A DNA stretch of 64,000 bases. It comes from Scedosporium boydii (taxonomy: Eukaryota > Ascomycota > Sordariomycetes > Microascales > Microascaceae). Location of the stretch: the NCBI GenBank assembly GCA_002221725.1, contig NJFT01000100.1:1-64000 (forward strand), written 5' to 3'. The notes under the pieces were generated by a model. It made no database searches, was not told the origin of the DNA, and was given only the letters and a program-made list of their open reading frames with translations. Within the stretch, counting starts at the first letter, position 1, and the number at the start of each line of letters is the position of its first letter. Shown here piece after piece: positions 34,368-45,887 of this stretch. The position numbers were made by a program, and so were the translations under genes.

Positions 34368-36056
34368 TCAGGCTGCAGGTCTAATACCCAAAGGATTGTA
34401 AAACAAATCCCCCGGATCGACCGCCCTCTTAACCTCCCTTAACCTCTCCACATTCTTCCCCCAGTACACGTCCTCCGCAACGTCCTCCACCCTCGGATCC
34501 GCATAATTCACATACATCCCCCACTCCCCCTCGCCCAAGTGCCCCGTAATCGAATCCACAAACCCATCCAGCAATCCGAACGGCTCTTCGCCTGAGGGAT
34601 ACTCCCCAAAGCTTCTGTCGTAGAACTGGAATAGGAGAAGCTTGTCTCGGTGGGCGTAGGAGGTAGAGTCGTGCGCGACTTCCTGCGCGATGTACGAGTT
34701 TGCGCCGCCGTGGATGTCGATTAGAATCCACCAGTAGCGGAGCGGGGCTGGGGAGGGAGAACCGGAGTCGGAGTCGAGGTCTGGGGTGGGTGTTGGGAGG
34801 AGAACGGTGGTTGCATTGGTTAGGGTGTAGCTCATGAAGGAGGCGATGGCTTCGGGCGGGAGGGCGTGTGTGAAGAGGGATTTGGCATAGAATGTTTCGT
34901 GCTAAGAAGAGCAAAAGGGTATTAGCTGAAAGAACGTACCAGGCTCCCTCCCCTTCCGCAAACTCACCAGGTTATATGGATGCGTAAGGTTAAGATCCTC
35001 CGCAAAAGCATACTGCTCCAACTGCCCGACCCAGTCGTAAGTCACATTCAACGCAATCTCACCACCGCCCAACCTCTCGAGCAGAGGCAACACAACGGCC
35101 TCCATATCAGCTTGGCCACCGTGATACAAACCATCCAGCCTCACACCCCTCGTATCAACGCTAACCCTCATATTCATCTCCCTCGGCATCTCCTCCTCGC
35201 CCCATGCCTGCAGTTTGAGCCACCCACCGATAATGCTCTCGGCATCGGGCCAGTCCAACGTCACTTCGAAGTGGGTATATTCCTCGCTCGGCTCGAACGT
35301 GGCGAACTCGTACTCGGCCACGATGCCCATGGATCCGCCGGCTCCTCGAAGCGCCCAAAACAGATCGGGATTTTCGTCTGCTGAAGCACGGACCGTCGTG
35401 CCATTGGCGAGAACCACGGTGGCGCTGATGATCCAGTCGAGCGCGAGTCCGTGGGTGTAGGAGCTCATGCCGAAGCCTCCATGGAGAGCGTGTCCGCTGA
35501 TGCCTACCCTGAACACATAGGAAGAGTTAACAATGGTGCATTTCCTTTTTCCTCCCTTCGGACTGCTACGTCCAATAACGTACCCGGGACATGTTCCATG
35601 AGAGATGGCCCTCCTCCCCTGCTCCCACAACTCGGTCGCGACGTGCCCCAACCTCGCACCACCCTGAATCACCGCCGTCTCCCCATCCTCAGACAACCTC
35701 ACCTCATGCATCCGATCCATCTCCACAACTAGGTGTCCATCCTCACCCCCGAGTCCCAGGGACGCGTAGCTATGCCCGCCGCATTTAGCGCTCACTTTTA
35801 CGCCGAATTCGGAAGCGCATTTCACCGCTCCCTCTATGTGCGCGATGGTGCGGGGCACGGCGATGGCAGCAGGTATGTAAGGCAGGCGCTCGTTAAAGGG
35901 TGCGACGTCAAGATTCCAGGCGCAGCTGTTGGGCTTGTCGAAGGGGACTGAGGAGGCTTTGAGACAGGCTTCGAGGGAGGTGTAGTTTGAAAGTGCGAAT
36001 GCGGTAGGGGTGAGGAGGACGGTGAAAAGCCCTCCGATGAGAGTGAGCCGGCGCAT
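34368..36056 (-). CDS. Secreted FAD-linked oxidase, AA7/BBE-like with bicovalent flavin signature
   Basis: Exons 36056-35584, 35508-34968 and 34901-34368 (introns 75 and 66 bp) give 515 residues. A signal peptide covers about 1-22. The FAD_binding_4 domain carries KCGGHSY with His95, and the GTCPGVGISGH segment carries Cys156; in glucooligosaccharide oxidases the equivalent His and Cys both bond covalently to FAD. The segment PDLFWALRGAGG is another family hallmark. The C terminus has the BBE motif NYADPRVEDVAEDVYWG...NVERL and the closing FYNPLGI. Expected reaction: oxidation of an oligosaccharide, sugar or alcohol with O2, giving H2O2 outside the cell; the substrate is not deducible. Intron 1 splits the Cys-loop codons and both splices restore family sequence, which supports the model. 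Confidence 0.92.
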
Positions 36057-36935
36057 TATTAAGGCATAAACGAGGTCCAATTCAAGTCAGAGAGAGGATG
36101 GACATTCAACAACGCATCATGCGATGACTAGAACAAGTAAAACATACAAACTTGAGTAAAATCAATTGCGATCTTCGAAGGGCCAAAGAACCAAAGAGCC
36201 AGATTCCTCTTAAGAGGGACCGCGAATTTAACGCGCAAGACACATATTACAAGCCGCAATTCCCCCCTCAAGTATCCATCGTCATCCCGCCCGTAATCCA
36301 TTCATCTCGGCTAATACCCAGTATCCGTTCAAGGCTTATATAGGAAATAGGAAATACGAATAAAGGAAATGAAGAAAAGTCGTAAATACTTTACCGCCTC
36401 GGGCCGGATGCGACGGCGCCATTCGTTTTTGGCCGCTGCAACTGGATGTTTGTCTAGATACGTGGGATCTCCGCTTGCCTCGCGAAATATTTATTTCCTC
36501 CAACGAGGGAACTGTATCACGCGTTGCTCGGAAAACCCGGGCGCCTGAGTAAATCCGTGAAGTCGAGGTCGACCTCGGGCTCTCGTCAAAGGCAATGGTA
36601 CGCTTGCCAACAGCGTAAAGTGACTGGACTCTCTGTAGAGGGTCGAGCTCGGGGAGGAGGAAAAGACGATTGGACACGGAAGGAGCCGGAAGAGAAGGGA
36701 CTCAGCGAGGTGAGGGTGTGGCTAGACAACCATACGCCGGGAGCGGGACGACGATGTAGAACAAGCTGTTGAAATATGTGGTGATATAAAAATTAGACCA
36801 AGACCTAGATACCAAGACTCCATTTACAAGACCCCCATCGGCTAAAAATTCGCCTACGTCATGTAAGCCTCAATACTTCCCCATTCTCCTCTCCTCTCTC
36901 TCCCTCAGACCCAAATCTCTCTCCAAAACCCCATT
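36057..36935. other. Intergenic between two minus-strand genes
   Basis: Oxidase promoter and the 3' flank of the Dap1-like gene. No additional gene supported. Confidence 0.55.
36336..36342 (-). promoter_or_regulatory. TATA box of AA7-like oxidase gene
   Basis: TATATAA on the minus strand about 280 bp upstream of the start codon at 36056; a good consensus match, though the distance implies a long leader or a different start site. Confidence 0.4.
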
Positions 36936-37542
36936 TCACTCCTTCTTCAAAGCATCAAACTCATCCTGAGAAATCAACCGTCCCACAACCGGATAATTCC
37001 CCGAAAAGCTCTCCTCCCACCCCATAAGCGCCTCCCTCTCCTCCGCATTCAGCGCCTCCGGGTCATACAGCGGCGCCGTCAAATCCTCCGTCAACATCTC
37101 CTTATCGAAGCTCCCCTTTGCCAACCCCTGCGTAGCATCCCTGCCCGCAAAGTTCTCGTAGGGGCCTCCGGGGCCGTAGAAGTGCGGCTTGCGCGAGACG
37201 TCGAACACGCGGCCGCGGATGCCGAGAAGGATGGGTTTGCCGTCGCGGCCGTTGTTTTCGAGGAGTGTTTGCGGCGTGAAGGTGCGGAAGACGGTCGGGG
37301 GTTCCTGTTTGGGGAGGGCTGGGGGTGGGGAGGATTTGAAGAGTTGGTAGCCTACGTAGACGACGAGGCCGAGGAGGATAGTGTTGAGGGGTGTGATGAG
37401 GGAGGTGCTAGAGAGAGATGAGTGATGTTAGCATTTTTTTGGACTTTTTGTGGAAGGGTAGAAATGGGAGGGGGTTAGAGGCGTACGAGGTTTCCGCGTG
37501 CTTTGCGGCCTCTTGGACCATGCGCTGCTGTGTGTACTCCAT
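36936..37542 (-). CDS. dap1: Dap1/PGRMC (MAPR) cytochrome b5-like haem protein
   Basis: Exons 37542-37487 and 37407-36936, with a 79-bp intron containing a perfect GCTAAC branch point, give 175 residues. One N-terminal membrane segment (LITPLNTILLGLVVYVGYQL, about 22-41) anchors it in the ER; a Pro-rich linker leads into the cytochrome b5-like fold starting FTPQTLLENNG, then PILLGIRGRVFDVS, FYGPGGPY and NFAGRDAT. Tyr102 in GGPYENF corresponds to the haem-ligating tyrosine of PGRMC1 and yeast Dap1. Dap1 binds haem and supports cytochrome P450 enzymes, notably Erg11 in ergosterol synthesis, hence azole tolerance in yeasts. Length and topology fit the family well. Confidence 0.92.
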
Positions 37543-38894
37543 TGGGTTTATATGGCAGAAGCTAAATCTAGCTTGATATTCGAGGAAAATCGTCAATGTT
37601 ATCGATGAGTGAGAGTCGGATATGCGGGAATGTTATGCTTCGGTTTTCTCGTCTCTTAGAATAGCACACAGGGAATAGAAAAGAAGTCGGGTGAGACTTT
37701 TGTGAGAGGTGAGGGTGGAGGTTGGATGCCGATCTTGGATGCGGATGGCGCGGTGGGGATTGGGGATTGGGGATAGCTCGGAGTGCCGCGGAATCGGAAA
37801 TGTGAATCTGCAGGAAGGTTTACTGTGGCGAGCTGTCCAAGAGAATGGCAGAGAATGGCAAACGGCTTAGCCTGTCGGGAGATGCAGCCAGGCAATAATA
37901 GTCCAACTATTCTATTACTGTCGAAGCTGTTCCGTCCGCATCAAAATTGTTGGACTCAATTGGAAACTGCGTCATTCAATTCAATGTACTCTCCCCACAG
38001 TCTGGCATGGGTTGGGTACATCGCACGTGACTACCCCACTCAGGACCCTGCGGCATCTGTAACCAAGCTCCGACGAATCGGTAATGCTTGATTTCCGACG
38101 CCAAGTGGGCGCCAAGTGAAAGCCAAGTGGACATCACTCGGTCACAACTGGCAAGTGACGTCCTTGGGTCTCAACATTCCTGTTACTTTTTCCCTCCGAG
38201 ATCCCTGCGATATTCGGCCGACAGACGGTACCTCCCCTGTCCAAAGAAGTACATCGAGATGGCGACAGGAAGGCATAGCCATTGTCGTTTAAGATCGAAT
38301 TGGATGGCTTGGGTATGAGAGGCACTTGGGGGCCGTCCTTTCAATCCACTGGAGAACAGTGCACCCAGCGTCAGGCGCCGATGACAGACGGTTTTTTTTT
38401 TTTTTTTTTGGCCAAGTTACGGGTGCTAGAGCTGAAGGAGAATGCAACTCTAATCGATAACAGGTACACCTTAGATTTGCTCTTTGTCCTGTGAGACTGT
38501 TCTTGGACTTGCTTTGCATTATCGATTTCAAGCTGAGGTTGGAGATATATATGTAGTATCTTCTTCTCTTCTTTCAGAGAGTATTAGATGGACCGGGGTT
38601 GTGACTACCGCCTCACTGCCTCAGGAATATCCCGACAAGCTTGGAACCCGAGTAGAAGTTCGGACAACGACGCAGGAGTCATGACCAACATATCAGCAGT
38701 ATCTATTAGATCTTACAGAAGTTCTCTCCGGCGTTCCGATACCAGCTGACCATAAATATTCAAATACGGCAAAACTCTAAAATCCAGCCGCAATCCAGCA
38801 GAGGAAAAGCACTAATAGATATCATTAGTAGTTTCGAAAAGAAAACTCCGGCCCATTTATACATCGGGACCAGGCACATCGTCAGAGATGCACA
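37543..38894. other. Intergenic between two minus-strand genes
   Basis: Dap1 promoter and the 3' flank of the metalloprotease gene. Contains an 18-T homopolymer at 38392-38409. No supported frame. Confidence 0.55.
38392..38409. repeat. Poly-T tract (18 nt)
   Basis: Eighteen consecutive T on the plus strand in intergenic DNA. A homopolymer of this length often marks a nucleosome-depleted site; sequencing length error is also possible. Confidence 0.8.
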
Positions 38895-40004
38895 TTATTT
38901 GTTAGCCCGGAACCTCTCCCAATAGCTCCTCATGCGTTGGCTGGTCCATGTTAGTGAGTTTCTCTCTTCGGACAAGAAGGGGGGGAAGACCTACATCTGG
39001 CCAAAAGTAAACTCCTCCATACACCGGCTATCCAGCAAAGACCAGATGATTAGCGTTTCGACATCCAAAATCTTCACCCAGACTTGAACAGCCAAGAAGG
39101 AGAAAAGGAGGAGGGAAAAAGCCAAAGATCGGCGCTTGGCTACTCACTCGTAAGAATAGTCCATGTAGTTATGGATAGGATCGAGCCCCTCCTTATTCGG
39201 GCACGAATCCCTCCCAATAGGACATCCATCAGTAGCACTCTCCTGCGCCGGCGTATCATCGACGAAATCACCACCATCCGTCTCCTCACACCCACCATCG
39301 AAGGTATGGAACAGCCCAAACCAGTGACCGACCTCATGCGTCGTCGTCCTGCCCAAGTTAAAGTTGGGCTCCCTACCACCGGGAGTCGTCGAGGCAAGGA
39401 TGACGCATCCGTCGCGGTACCAGTCGTCGGACCCCTGGGTCGCGTCCGAGGGGTAGAACGAGTAGCCGAGGTTGCCGTCGATGCGCGTAAGGAAGTAGAG
39501 GTTCAGGTCCCTGTAGGTGCCCTTGCGGAGAGCGCGCTTCATGTCGTCTGGGTTGACGTTGACGGCCCAGTCGGGGTTAATGGTCCAGTCGGCGCTTTGG
39601 AGATGGAATCTGAAGCCGGTGTTGTCGTAGTCCGTGTTAAGGACATTGATCTGATCCACGATTGTAGCATTCTATGGGATGTAATATTAACAATTGGTTA
39701 TTCAGTGGCATATATATGAGGCATGTAGAATGTGAGAAGTTGCTGAGGAGCTCACGGTAAGATATCCCATGGCGGAACTGTTCGTTCCAGCCACGACATG
39801 AGCGTATACATTAACAGTGACCGGCTTCACCGAGATAAAAGCAGCCGCACGCATTGCACCCTCCTTCTCGGCCAACTGCTTGGCAACCTTGTAATGGTCC
39901 GCGGAGGGAGGCGGCGTACCGCACTGCCGGCCGAACCCTCGGATGGTATAGCCCAGGGCAGCCCCGACTGCCCATCCTAGGCTTAGTATGGTCTTGAGAT
40001 GCAT
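38895..40004 (-). CDS. Secreted M43 (pappalysin-like) zinc metalloprotease
   Basis: Four exons: 40004-39756, 39671-39148, 39027-38995 and 38940-38895, giving 283 residues. A signal peptide covers about 1-18, followed by a propeptide-like segment with one Cys (RQCGTPPPS). Zinc site HEVGHWFGLFH: His195, Glu196, His199 and His205; the met-turn YMDYSYD is followed by RCMEEFTFGQIQRM. These are hallmarks of fungal M43B extracellular proteases. The third exon is only 33 nt, and the final exon of 46 nt carries QRMRSYWERFRANK and the stop; without these splices the protein would lose the conserved C-terminal cysteine and helix. It acts outside the cell, probably in protein nutrition or host interaction (inference). 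Confidence 0.92.
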
Positions 40005-43000
40005 GGCGGAACTAGTGAGATGACGATCCGGGGTAGGTGATGAGAGAAGAGGAGGAAAAGAAGAAGGCTGGGGGATGAGAGGCGGCTACGCGATGATCAT
40101 ATCTCTACTCTGTATAGGATCTAAAAAGACAAAGGGGAGGGGCCTAGTCTTTGTCTTTATCAAATTCCTTGGCCGCGGTTGGTTTCCTTGATGTTTAAAG
40201 CCGTCTCGATCCAAGGAACTGGATCGAAAATACGAAGTAGGTCTCTGTGTCCCTGACTAGCAACTTGCCGATGCATTTTTTTCTTCTTTTTTCCTTCTTT
40301 CCTTTTTGCCCTCGAGTCGTTTGCCTTTCCGGCCATTCAGCGGACAGATGTCGAGTACGAGTTAGGCGAGGATCGGCCCTCGCTGCGCCGGGTTGGGAAA
40401 CAGGACCCGCCCTGGAATCCAGGAATTTTCGCTGGTGTGGAGATGGGCCAGCTCAGACCCAAGGCACAGAGTGGCTCCTCGGGAATGCTAGTCTGATGGA
40501 CTGGTGCGTTTTGTGGAACTGAAATTTTAGCGACGGCCAGCATCTTGTCTCTAAGGCGCCGCGAGGGCGATATGATGATATCATTGCGGTTCTCATCGAA
40601 TGTCTTCGGACTCTCTCTTGGAACAGCCACGGTAGTACCTAGAGATCTTCAGATAGCTCCTCAGGGGTAAGATTTGAGCACCTTGTACATTAAAGTTAAG
40701 TTGCCTCAAAGAGCCGAGCGTTGGGGGTGTTGCGAAGGAGAAACGTGAAGTACTCGAAATAGTGCCGTCCGAGGCGGATTTCATTCCACAGCTCCGTTTG
40801 AGTTAGCAGCCACTTCGACAAAGTTTCTGGCACGGTGCTCCCAGAATGAGCTTAGCATGGCGTACAAAGCCATCGGGCAAGCTAGAAGCTAGAATCGGGT
40901 TTTACAGGAATGGAAATTTTTAGACTTTTGTTGTACCTCCAGGCCTTCCATCATTCATCCTCCGAGAGATGATGGGCAGGGAGGTTCCCCTTCCATGGGC
41001 ACCCGATGTCTCGAACGAAAACTCCGTTGTCTTGGTCTCCACACGTGGGATGAGATAGACTCAGATAGATGGCACCCGGACCTTGAAATGATGGAGGTGG
41101 AAGACAAATTGATCGATGGTTGCGCTGATCCATCCCTGGCTTCCTATTAGCAGTCAGGAACTGGCAGGCGATCGGCGTTCAATTCTGCAGAGCTAAAGCT
41201 TGTCGAAAGAGACAGAGAGATTGTGATGGTACGCCCCTGCGCAACACGGCTTATTATTCGCAGGATCGAGTCGAGCACTGCTGAGAAGGACAAGAGCAAG
41301 GACAAAAAGCAGTGCTCACTGCATGCATTGCGTCCGTGATGTTGATCCCAATACAGGCCTGCTTTTTTCCCTCCACAGGTTTCGAGCAGTACGAAGTACA
41401 TGTCTCAAGCTGCATGAGACTGCCGTGACAGATGTCAAGCTTTGGCCTGAGACATGAGGCACCAAGGCAGGGACAGAGGGCTGGAGCTGTACTTCGTAGA
41501 GTCGCAGTCGCTCTCGATGATCGCTCTTTTTTCGGACCTCGAGATGCAGTCGATTTGCTCGTCGTCATTAAAAGGAAATCGCCTTGACATTGTCATTGCT
41601 GCGATTTCCGCCAGGCGAGTGGGCCTCCCCGAGTCCTCGTTGCGATGTTAAAGTGGCTGTGTTGATGACTGCACGAGGTACGAAATAGCCTTTCCTCCTT
41701 CCGTGCCGTCAGTGATTTCAATATTCACAAAGTTCAAAGCGATATTCAATGTCCCTGGCTCGTTGACATATCCTCGAAGTTGTCGCCATCAATCTTGGGC
41801 ATTTCCTGCTCCAGCCCAACATTCTCCAGTCGGAAATGAATCCTCACGTCGGCACTGAGAAACCCAGATCGAGTCAAACGGCTCTGTCTGCAAGTGGATC
41901 CTCAAACGCCTCTCCCGAGAAATGGGATTCCAATGAGAGAGTTTACAGGCTCCCTCGTAAGAATGCATTGTGCAAGTACTTCGTAGCTGTGTATGCACTA
42001 CGAAGTAGTGCAGCCCGTTATCCGCACAACTGTCTCCCCAGATTAGGCACGCAGAACCCGAGCTAGATTAGCTAGGCTGATCGTAGGGAGTCTCTCAGGG
42101 CATAGTCCGCCCGTTCAGGCCGACCACCTGATGGGCGCCTCCGAGTGATCCGTCCTAGTCATTGGCGTTATTTGAGATTGCACACGACGCCTCGCCCTTT
42201 GCAGGAAGCCGTACTTCGTAGTGTGCTGAGTACGAACTGCAGAGAGACGTGCCTGAATTGTGCATTTGAAAAGCCAGGCCCTGTCGCGATTAAGCTGCTC
42301 CCGGTGCCTCCTGTCAATGGAAGACCACTTCGTATTAAACTTATGTATGTGTCACGCGTCCTTGCGTCCTTGCATCCTTGAAGGCCCCCTCGAGGATAGC
42401 TTCGGAGTTCAGGACAGAAAGGGCCGCCAAGCAAGTACCGTTCCCGCGACGACGTAATGAACCTGTACCTCTGTGTTGTCCTCGTCGCAACCCCATCGCG
42501 AAAAATAACGGTCTCCGCTAGTCATCTAATCTTCCTCCGCCCAATAGTGTCCGACCCCCCAATCGCGATGCTACCCTGATCCCTGCGCATTCCTTAACGT
42601 TCCTGGCCTAGCCCTGCAGCTTGCGTGGTTCCTGAGCCCAAGGCCAAGCCGCCATACCGACCGAGATGCCCACCTCCATAACCGCATCGAGGGAAATTTG
42701 CTGCCCGTTGATACGTGAGTAAGATTACTGGTGCATATCGTCGAATCTTGGGTGGAAAGTACTTCGTAGCATTCACTGCGAAAACTGAAGGGCTTGGTAC
42801 CTTTGGCGACGTAGTATTCGGACCTTGAAAAGGCAAGGGGGGTTCGTTCGTGGATGCGGGATGGGGGGACATGGGAGGAAGCCTCACGATGGATATCTGA
42901 TTTCCCCCGTTTTGCGGTATTTCCCTAGCTCTTTCTCTCCCTCCCCCTCTTAGTTTCGTTCAAGTGGTTCTTCTCCTCCTTTCGCTACTTGACCCTTCGA

Positions 43001-43277
43001 ATTCGAAGCCATCATCACCGAAGGTTTCCGACACTCGTTAAACCCAACATGAAATTCGTGTGAACGAACGAAATCGATCGATAAAAAAAAAGCCAGTACA
43101 CTCCTTTATACATTCTCGGCATGCTCAAAAAATCGCAAAAATAAAAACAAAATATTCAACAATAATTAATCCCCCTCGATACCGAAAACCCCATCCGAAT
43201 CCAAAGGGAAAATAAAAATAAGAAAAAGAAAAGAGAAGAGAAAAGAAATCAAGAAATCACCAACTCCGACCATCACA
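40005..43277. other. Gene-poor region, 3.3 kb, dense in TACTTCGTA motifs
   Basis: No supported gene. It holds seven perfect 9-mer motif copies (40231, 41390, 41490, 41977, 41999, 42212, 42760) and one 8/9 copy (42327), including a hairpin-forming pair. The right end (42905-43277) becomes CT-rich then A-rich and is probably the promoter and leader of the next gene. Confidence 0.6.
41977..42007. repeat. Inverted TACTTCGTAG / CTACGAAGTA pair (hairpin potential)
   Basis: Perfect 10-bp arms at 41977-41986 and 41998-42007 around an 11-base loop. Both arms are members of the dispersed 9-mer family, here in opposite orientation. Confidence 0.92.
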
Positions 43278-43649
43278 ATGCGCATCTCTCATCTCCTCGC
43301 CCTCCTCCCCCTCTCCCTCGCCTCCGCCGCCTCCGTCGTCGAAGAAACCGTCCAGCGAACCAACCTCGGAACCCTCATGGCCCTCTGCGACGCCGACATC
43401 CCCCGCAACACCCTCTGGATCTCGGCCGAGAGGGCATACACCTGCGCCAGCCTAATAAACACCGATGTCGTCGCCTCCGCCGGAGACTACTGCATCTCGA
43501 CCGCGACCTCGGCCCTCGACGGCACGGAGGACCTCTGCGCTTCGCACAACGACTGCGGCGATGGCGGCCTGTGTATCGAGATGTCCGATTGGAGGCGTGT
43601 CTGCTGGAGGCTGACGTGGGATAAGCGTTGTGCCAACATCAGCTTGTAA
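43278..43649 (+). CDS. Small secreted cysteine-rich protein (8 Cys), unknown function
   Basis: Single exon, 123 residues. The signal peptide MRISHLLALLPLSLASAA (cleavage near 18) is followed by a mature chain with eight cysteines at 37, 56, 72, 87, 93, 99, 109 and 118, an even number suited to four disulphides. The C-terminal part has a DLCASHNDCGDGGLCIE block of closely spaced cysteines and three tryptophans. No transmembrane or GPI signal. Codon usage is strongly GC3-biased in a gene-poor surrounding, so the frame is clearly real. Size, secretion signal and cysteine content are those of candidate fungal effectors; I recognise no family and claim no activity. Confidence 0.88.
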   Translation: MRISHLLALLPLSLASAASVVEETVQRTNLGTLMALCDADIPRNTLWISAERAYTCASLINTDVVASAGDYCISTATSALDGTEDLCASHNDCGDGGLCIEMSDWRRVCWRLTWDKRCANISL

Positions 43650-45650
43650 AGGGTTTGGAGTTATGAGGATGGGCGGCTGCCAACTTAGAACAATCGAATC
43701 CGAATTCCGGGGAGTTTAGAGGCGGATCGATGCTTTGATGTGGAATTCTTCTTCTTTTGATTACCCTTTCTTGCTTTGGATGATGGATAGATTTTGGGGG
43801 GGTTTTTATTCTCACGATTTTTTGCCCCTTCTCGACACGACAATTTTTTCCTAATCCTTTGTTCGAGGAGCAGATTCTCTCTCTTCTCGAGGGATTCTTG
43901 TTCTGCGCCCCGTTGTGGAATTCTTTTCATCTTCTGATGTATATATTAACTTTTCCCCCCTTTGCCCTCTTTGTCTTTACCTTCTTGTTCCATATCATGA
44001 CGCCTGATACCCTGCGCTGCAGCGGCACGATGCCCCCCAATAGATTTTTTTTTCTCTCGGTTCCCTTTTGTTGGGTTTTCATCGCTCTTGACGCTCACAT
44101 TGCGACTCGCATCGTTGTCTCTCGGATTTCCTTATTCGACAGGTTTTCCATTCTAGTCATCCGACCGAATCCGATGAAGATCACGGACGGCCGAAAGTGA
44201 CGGACTAGACCCAGGTCGACCGCCGCGAGTTAATCGAGAGAGAGGTACACTCGCCTTTGGAGTTGGATCAGCAACGTTCCCACACTTGAGTCTTTTCTAT
44301 GTGGGCAAATTGGCGTCGCGGCTCGTCTCGAGCGCTTCGCCCTTACTTGGGAGAGAGCGTGGTTATTATTTATTTCCTCCATCGGTCGCGCTTAATGGCT
44401 CTTGGGAGAGTGCCGGCTCAGGCGCTCGAGGTAAATCCGGTCGCGGCTATTTTTGGCTTCGGGAAGGAAAGAGACGGGAACCCGCATCTGCTTGGTGTAA
44501 TTATGTTTGGAGATTAGGCGACTAGACTTAACAGGCTACTTTACAGATGAGGAGACGTCGGGTCTTCATAATTGGAAAGCATTTGAGTCTTGATCCTTCT
44601 TCCGAGATCTTGATCCATGACCATCGAGATATGTCTGGCCATCCCACGATCCGTTGATCTTAAGATCACAGCAAAACACTCCCGTCTTTATCGTAGATCT
44701 TGTCGTAAATCCCTTCCCCACAACTTGCCAAATCCAGGGTCTCCGCTAAGATCATATTCTCGATGCCGTCCGAACTCTTATCCCGGCCGATCGTTCATGT
44801 TTCACCTTGATGAGGTCGAAGCTCCCCCACACAACCTTAATCGTCCCTCCCACTCATCCTGAGGCCAAACCCCATCTTTCCCCATTTTCGTCGCCACATT
44901 TGAAAAACACAAGAATAAAAAAAAAGGCAGCAATTGTAGGGAACCAGTCGCGAACCTTGGGCCAAGTGGCAACAAGCCAGGTAGAAACCGAGTGTCTCCC
45001 CCAAAAGGCGAAATCTCGATCCGTACCCCGCCACCGAACGCGGAGAGGCAACAAAGCCCCAAGGCAATCCACGCCCACATCACATCCTCACACCTCAGTG
45101 ACCTCGCGGCCTCGTAAAAAAAATAAGCGCCGAGGAAACAACACAGCAGAACTGAAATCCACCAGCCACGGGCAGCCAATCTCCCGGATTGGAAACCACC
45201 AACGAAGCCGCCATCTCACGCTCTGCCAGCGAATAAATCGAGAACCCACACCCCTCCTTCCAACCTCCTCTCAAAAACACAGGCGCAAAGGCGTCAACAA
45301 AGCAAAATACAAAGTGGCAAAGGCTCAAAGGCAGAATCAAACATTTCCTTGTTTTCCGCTCTCAATTTCGCCCCCCTCTCTTCCAAATACTCGGGACAAT
45401 AAAGAGAACAAGTTCATTCATCTCCGCCTCTGCCACTCTTGTCTTCCGCAATGCAATTGCCAAACAAATGCATCCTCATGCACAGCTTATAATAACCCCT
45501 CGTCTCTCTCACCTCAGCCGCATAAGCTCCAACATCTCCAAGCTCTCACTTCAAATGACCACACTTGTGCCCATTTGAACTTCCCCCCCAGTAGGGAAAA
45601 ATAGAAAAAGCAAGGAAGAGACAGGAAAGATTGTCATTATTAAAACCACC
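43650..45650. other. Intergenic region, 2 kb
   Basis: T-rich 3' flank of the secreted-protein gene (43740-44060), then mixed DNA. A 265-codon plus frame (44807-45604) made mostly of Ser, Thr, Pro, Lys, Asn and His lacks hydrophobic core segments and any family resemblance, and is not called. Confidence 0.5.
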
Positions 45651-45887
45651 ATGAACCGAAACCCCCGCCGCTCAAAGCCCCCCCACACAACAACAAACAC
45701 CCTCCATCCTCCCCCTCGTCTTGCGCGTCAAGCTGCCTTCGACTACAAGTACCTCTCGGACGCGGATCCTAGCCTCATCGACGACTTTCAACAAACTCAG
45801 GACTCGGACTTATTAGGTGCGTCGCCGACTCTTAGGGACGTGAAGTCTGGTGCGAAGAGGAGGAGGGAGGAGGACCCCAAGGGCTGA
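45651..45887 (+). CDS. Small hypothetical protein, 78 aa
   Basis: Single frame with an excellent start context (ACCACCATGA). The N terminus is basic (NRNPRRSK), the middle is acidic with FDYKYLSDADPSLIDDFQQ, and the C terminus is a lysine/arginine cluster (SGAKRRREED). No signal or membrane segment. Codon usage looks coding, but the frame is short and the family is unknown; it may be the only coding exon of a larger transcript. Confidence 0.45.
   Translation: MNRNPRRSKPPHTTTNTLHPPPRLARQAAFDYKYLSDADPSLIDDFQQTQDSDLLGASPTLRDVKSGAKRRREEDPKG

Noticed and set aside
44807..45604. 265-codon plus-strand frame
   Set aside because: Low-complexity Ser/Thr/Pro/Lys/Asn composition, no hydrophobic core or splice structure, poor coding character.
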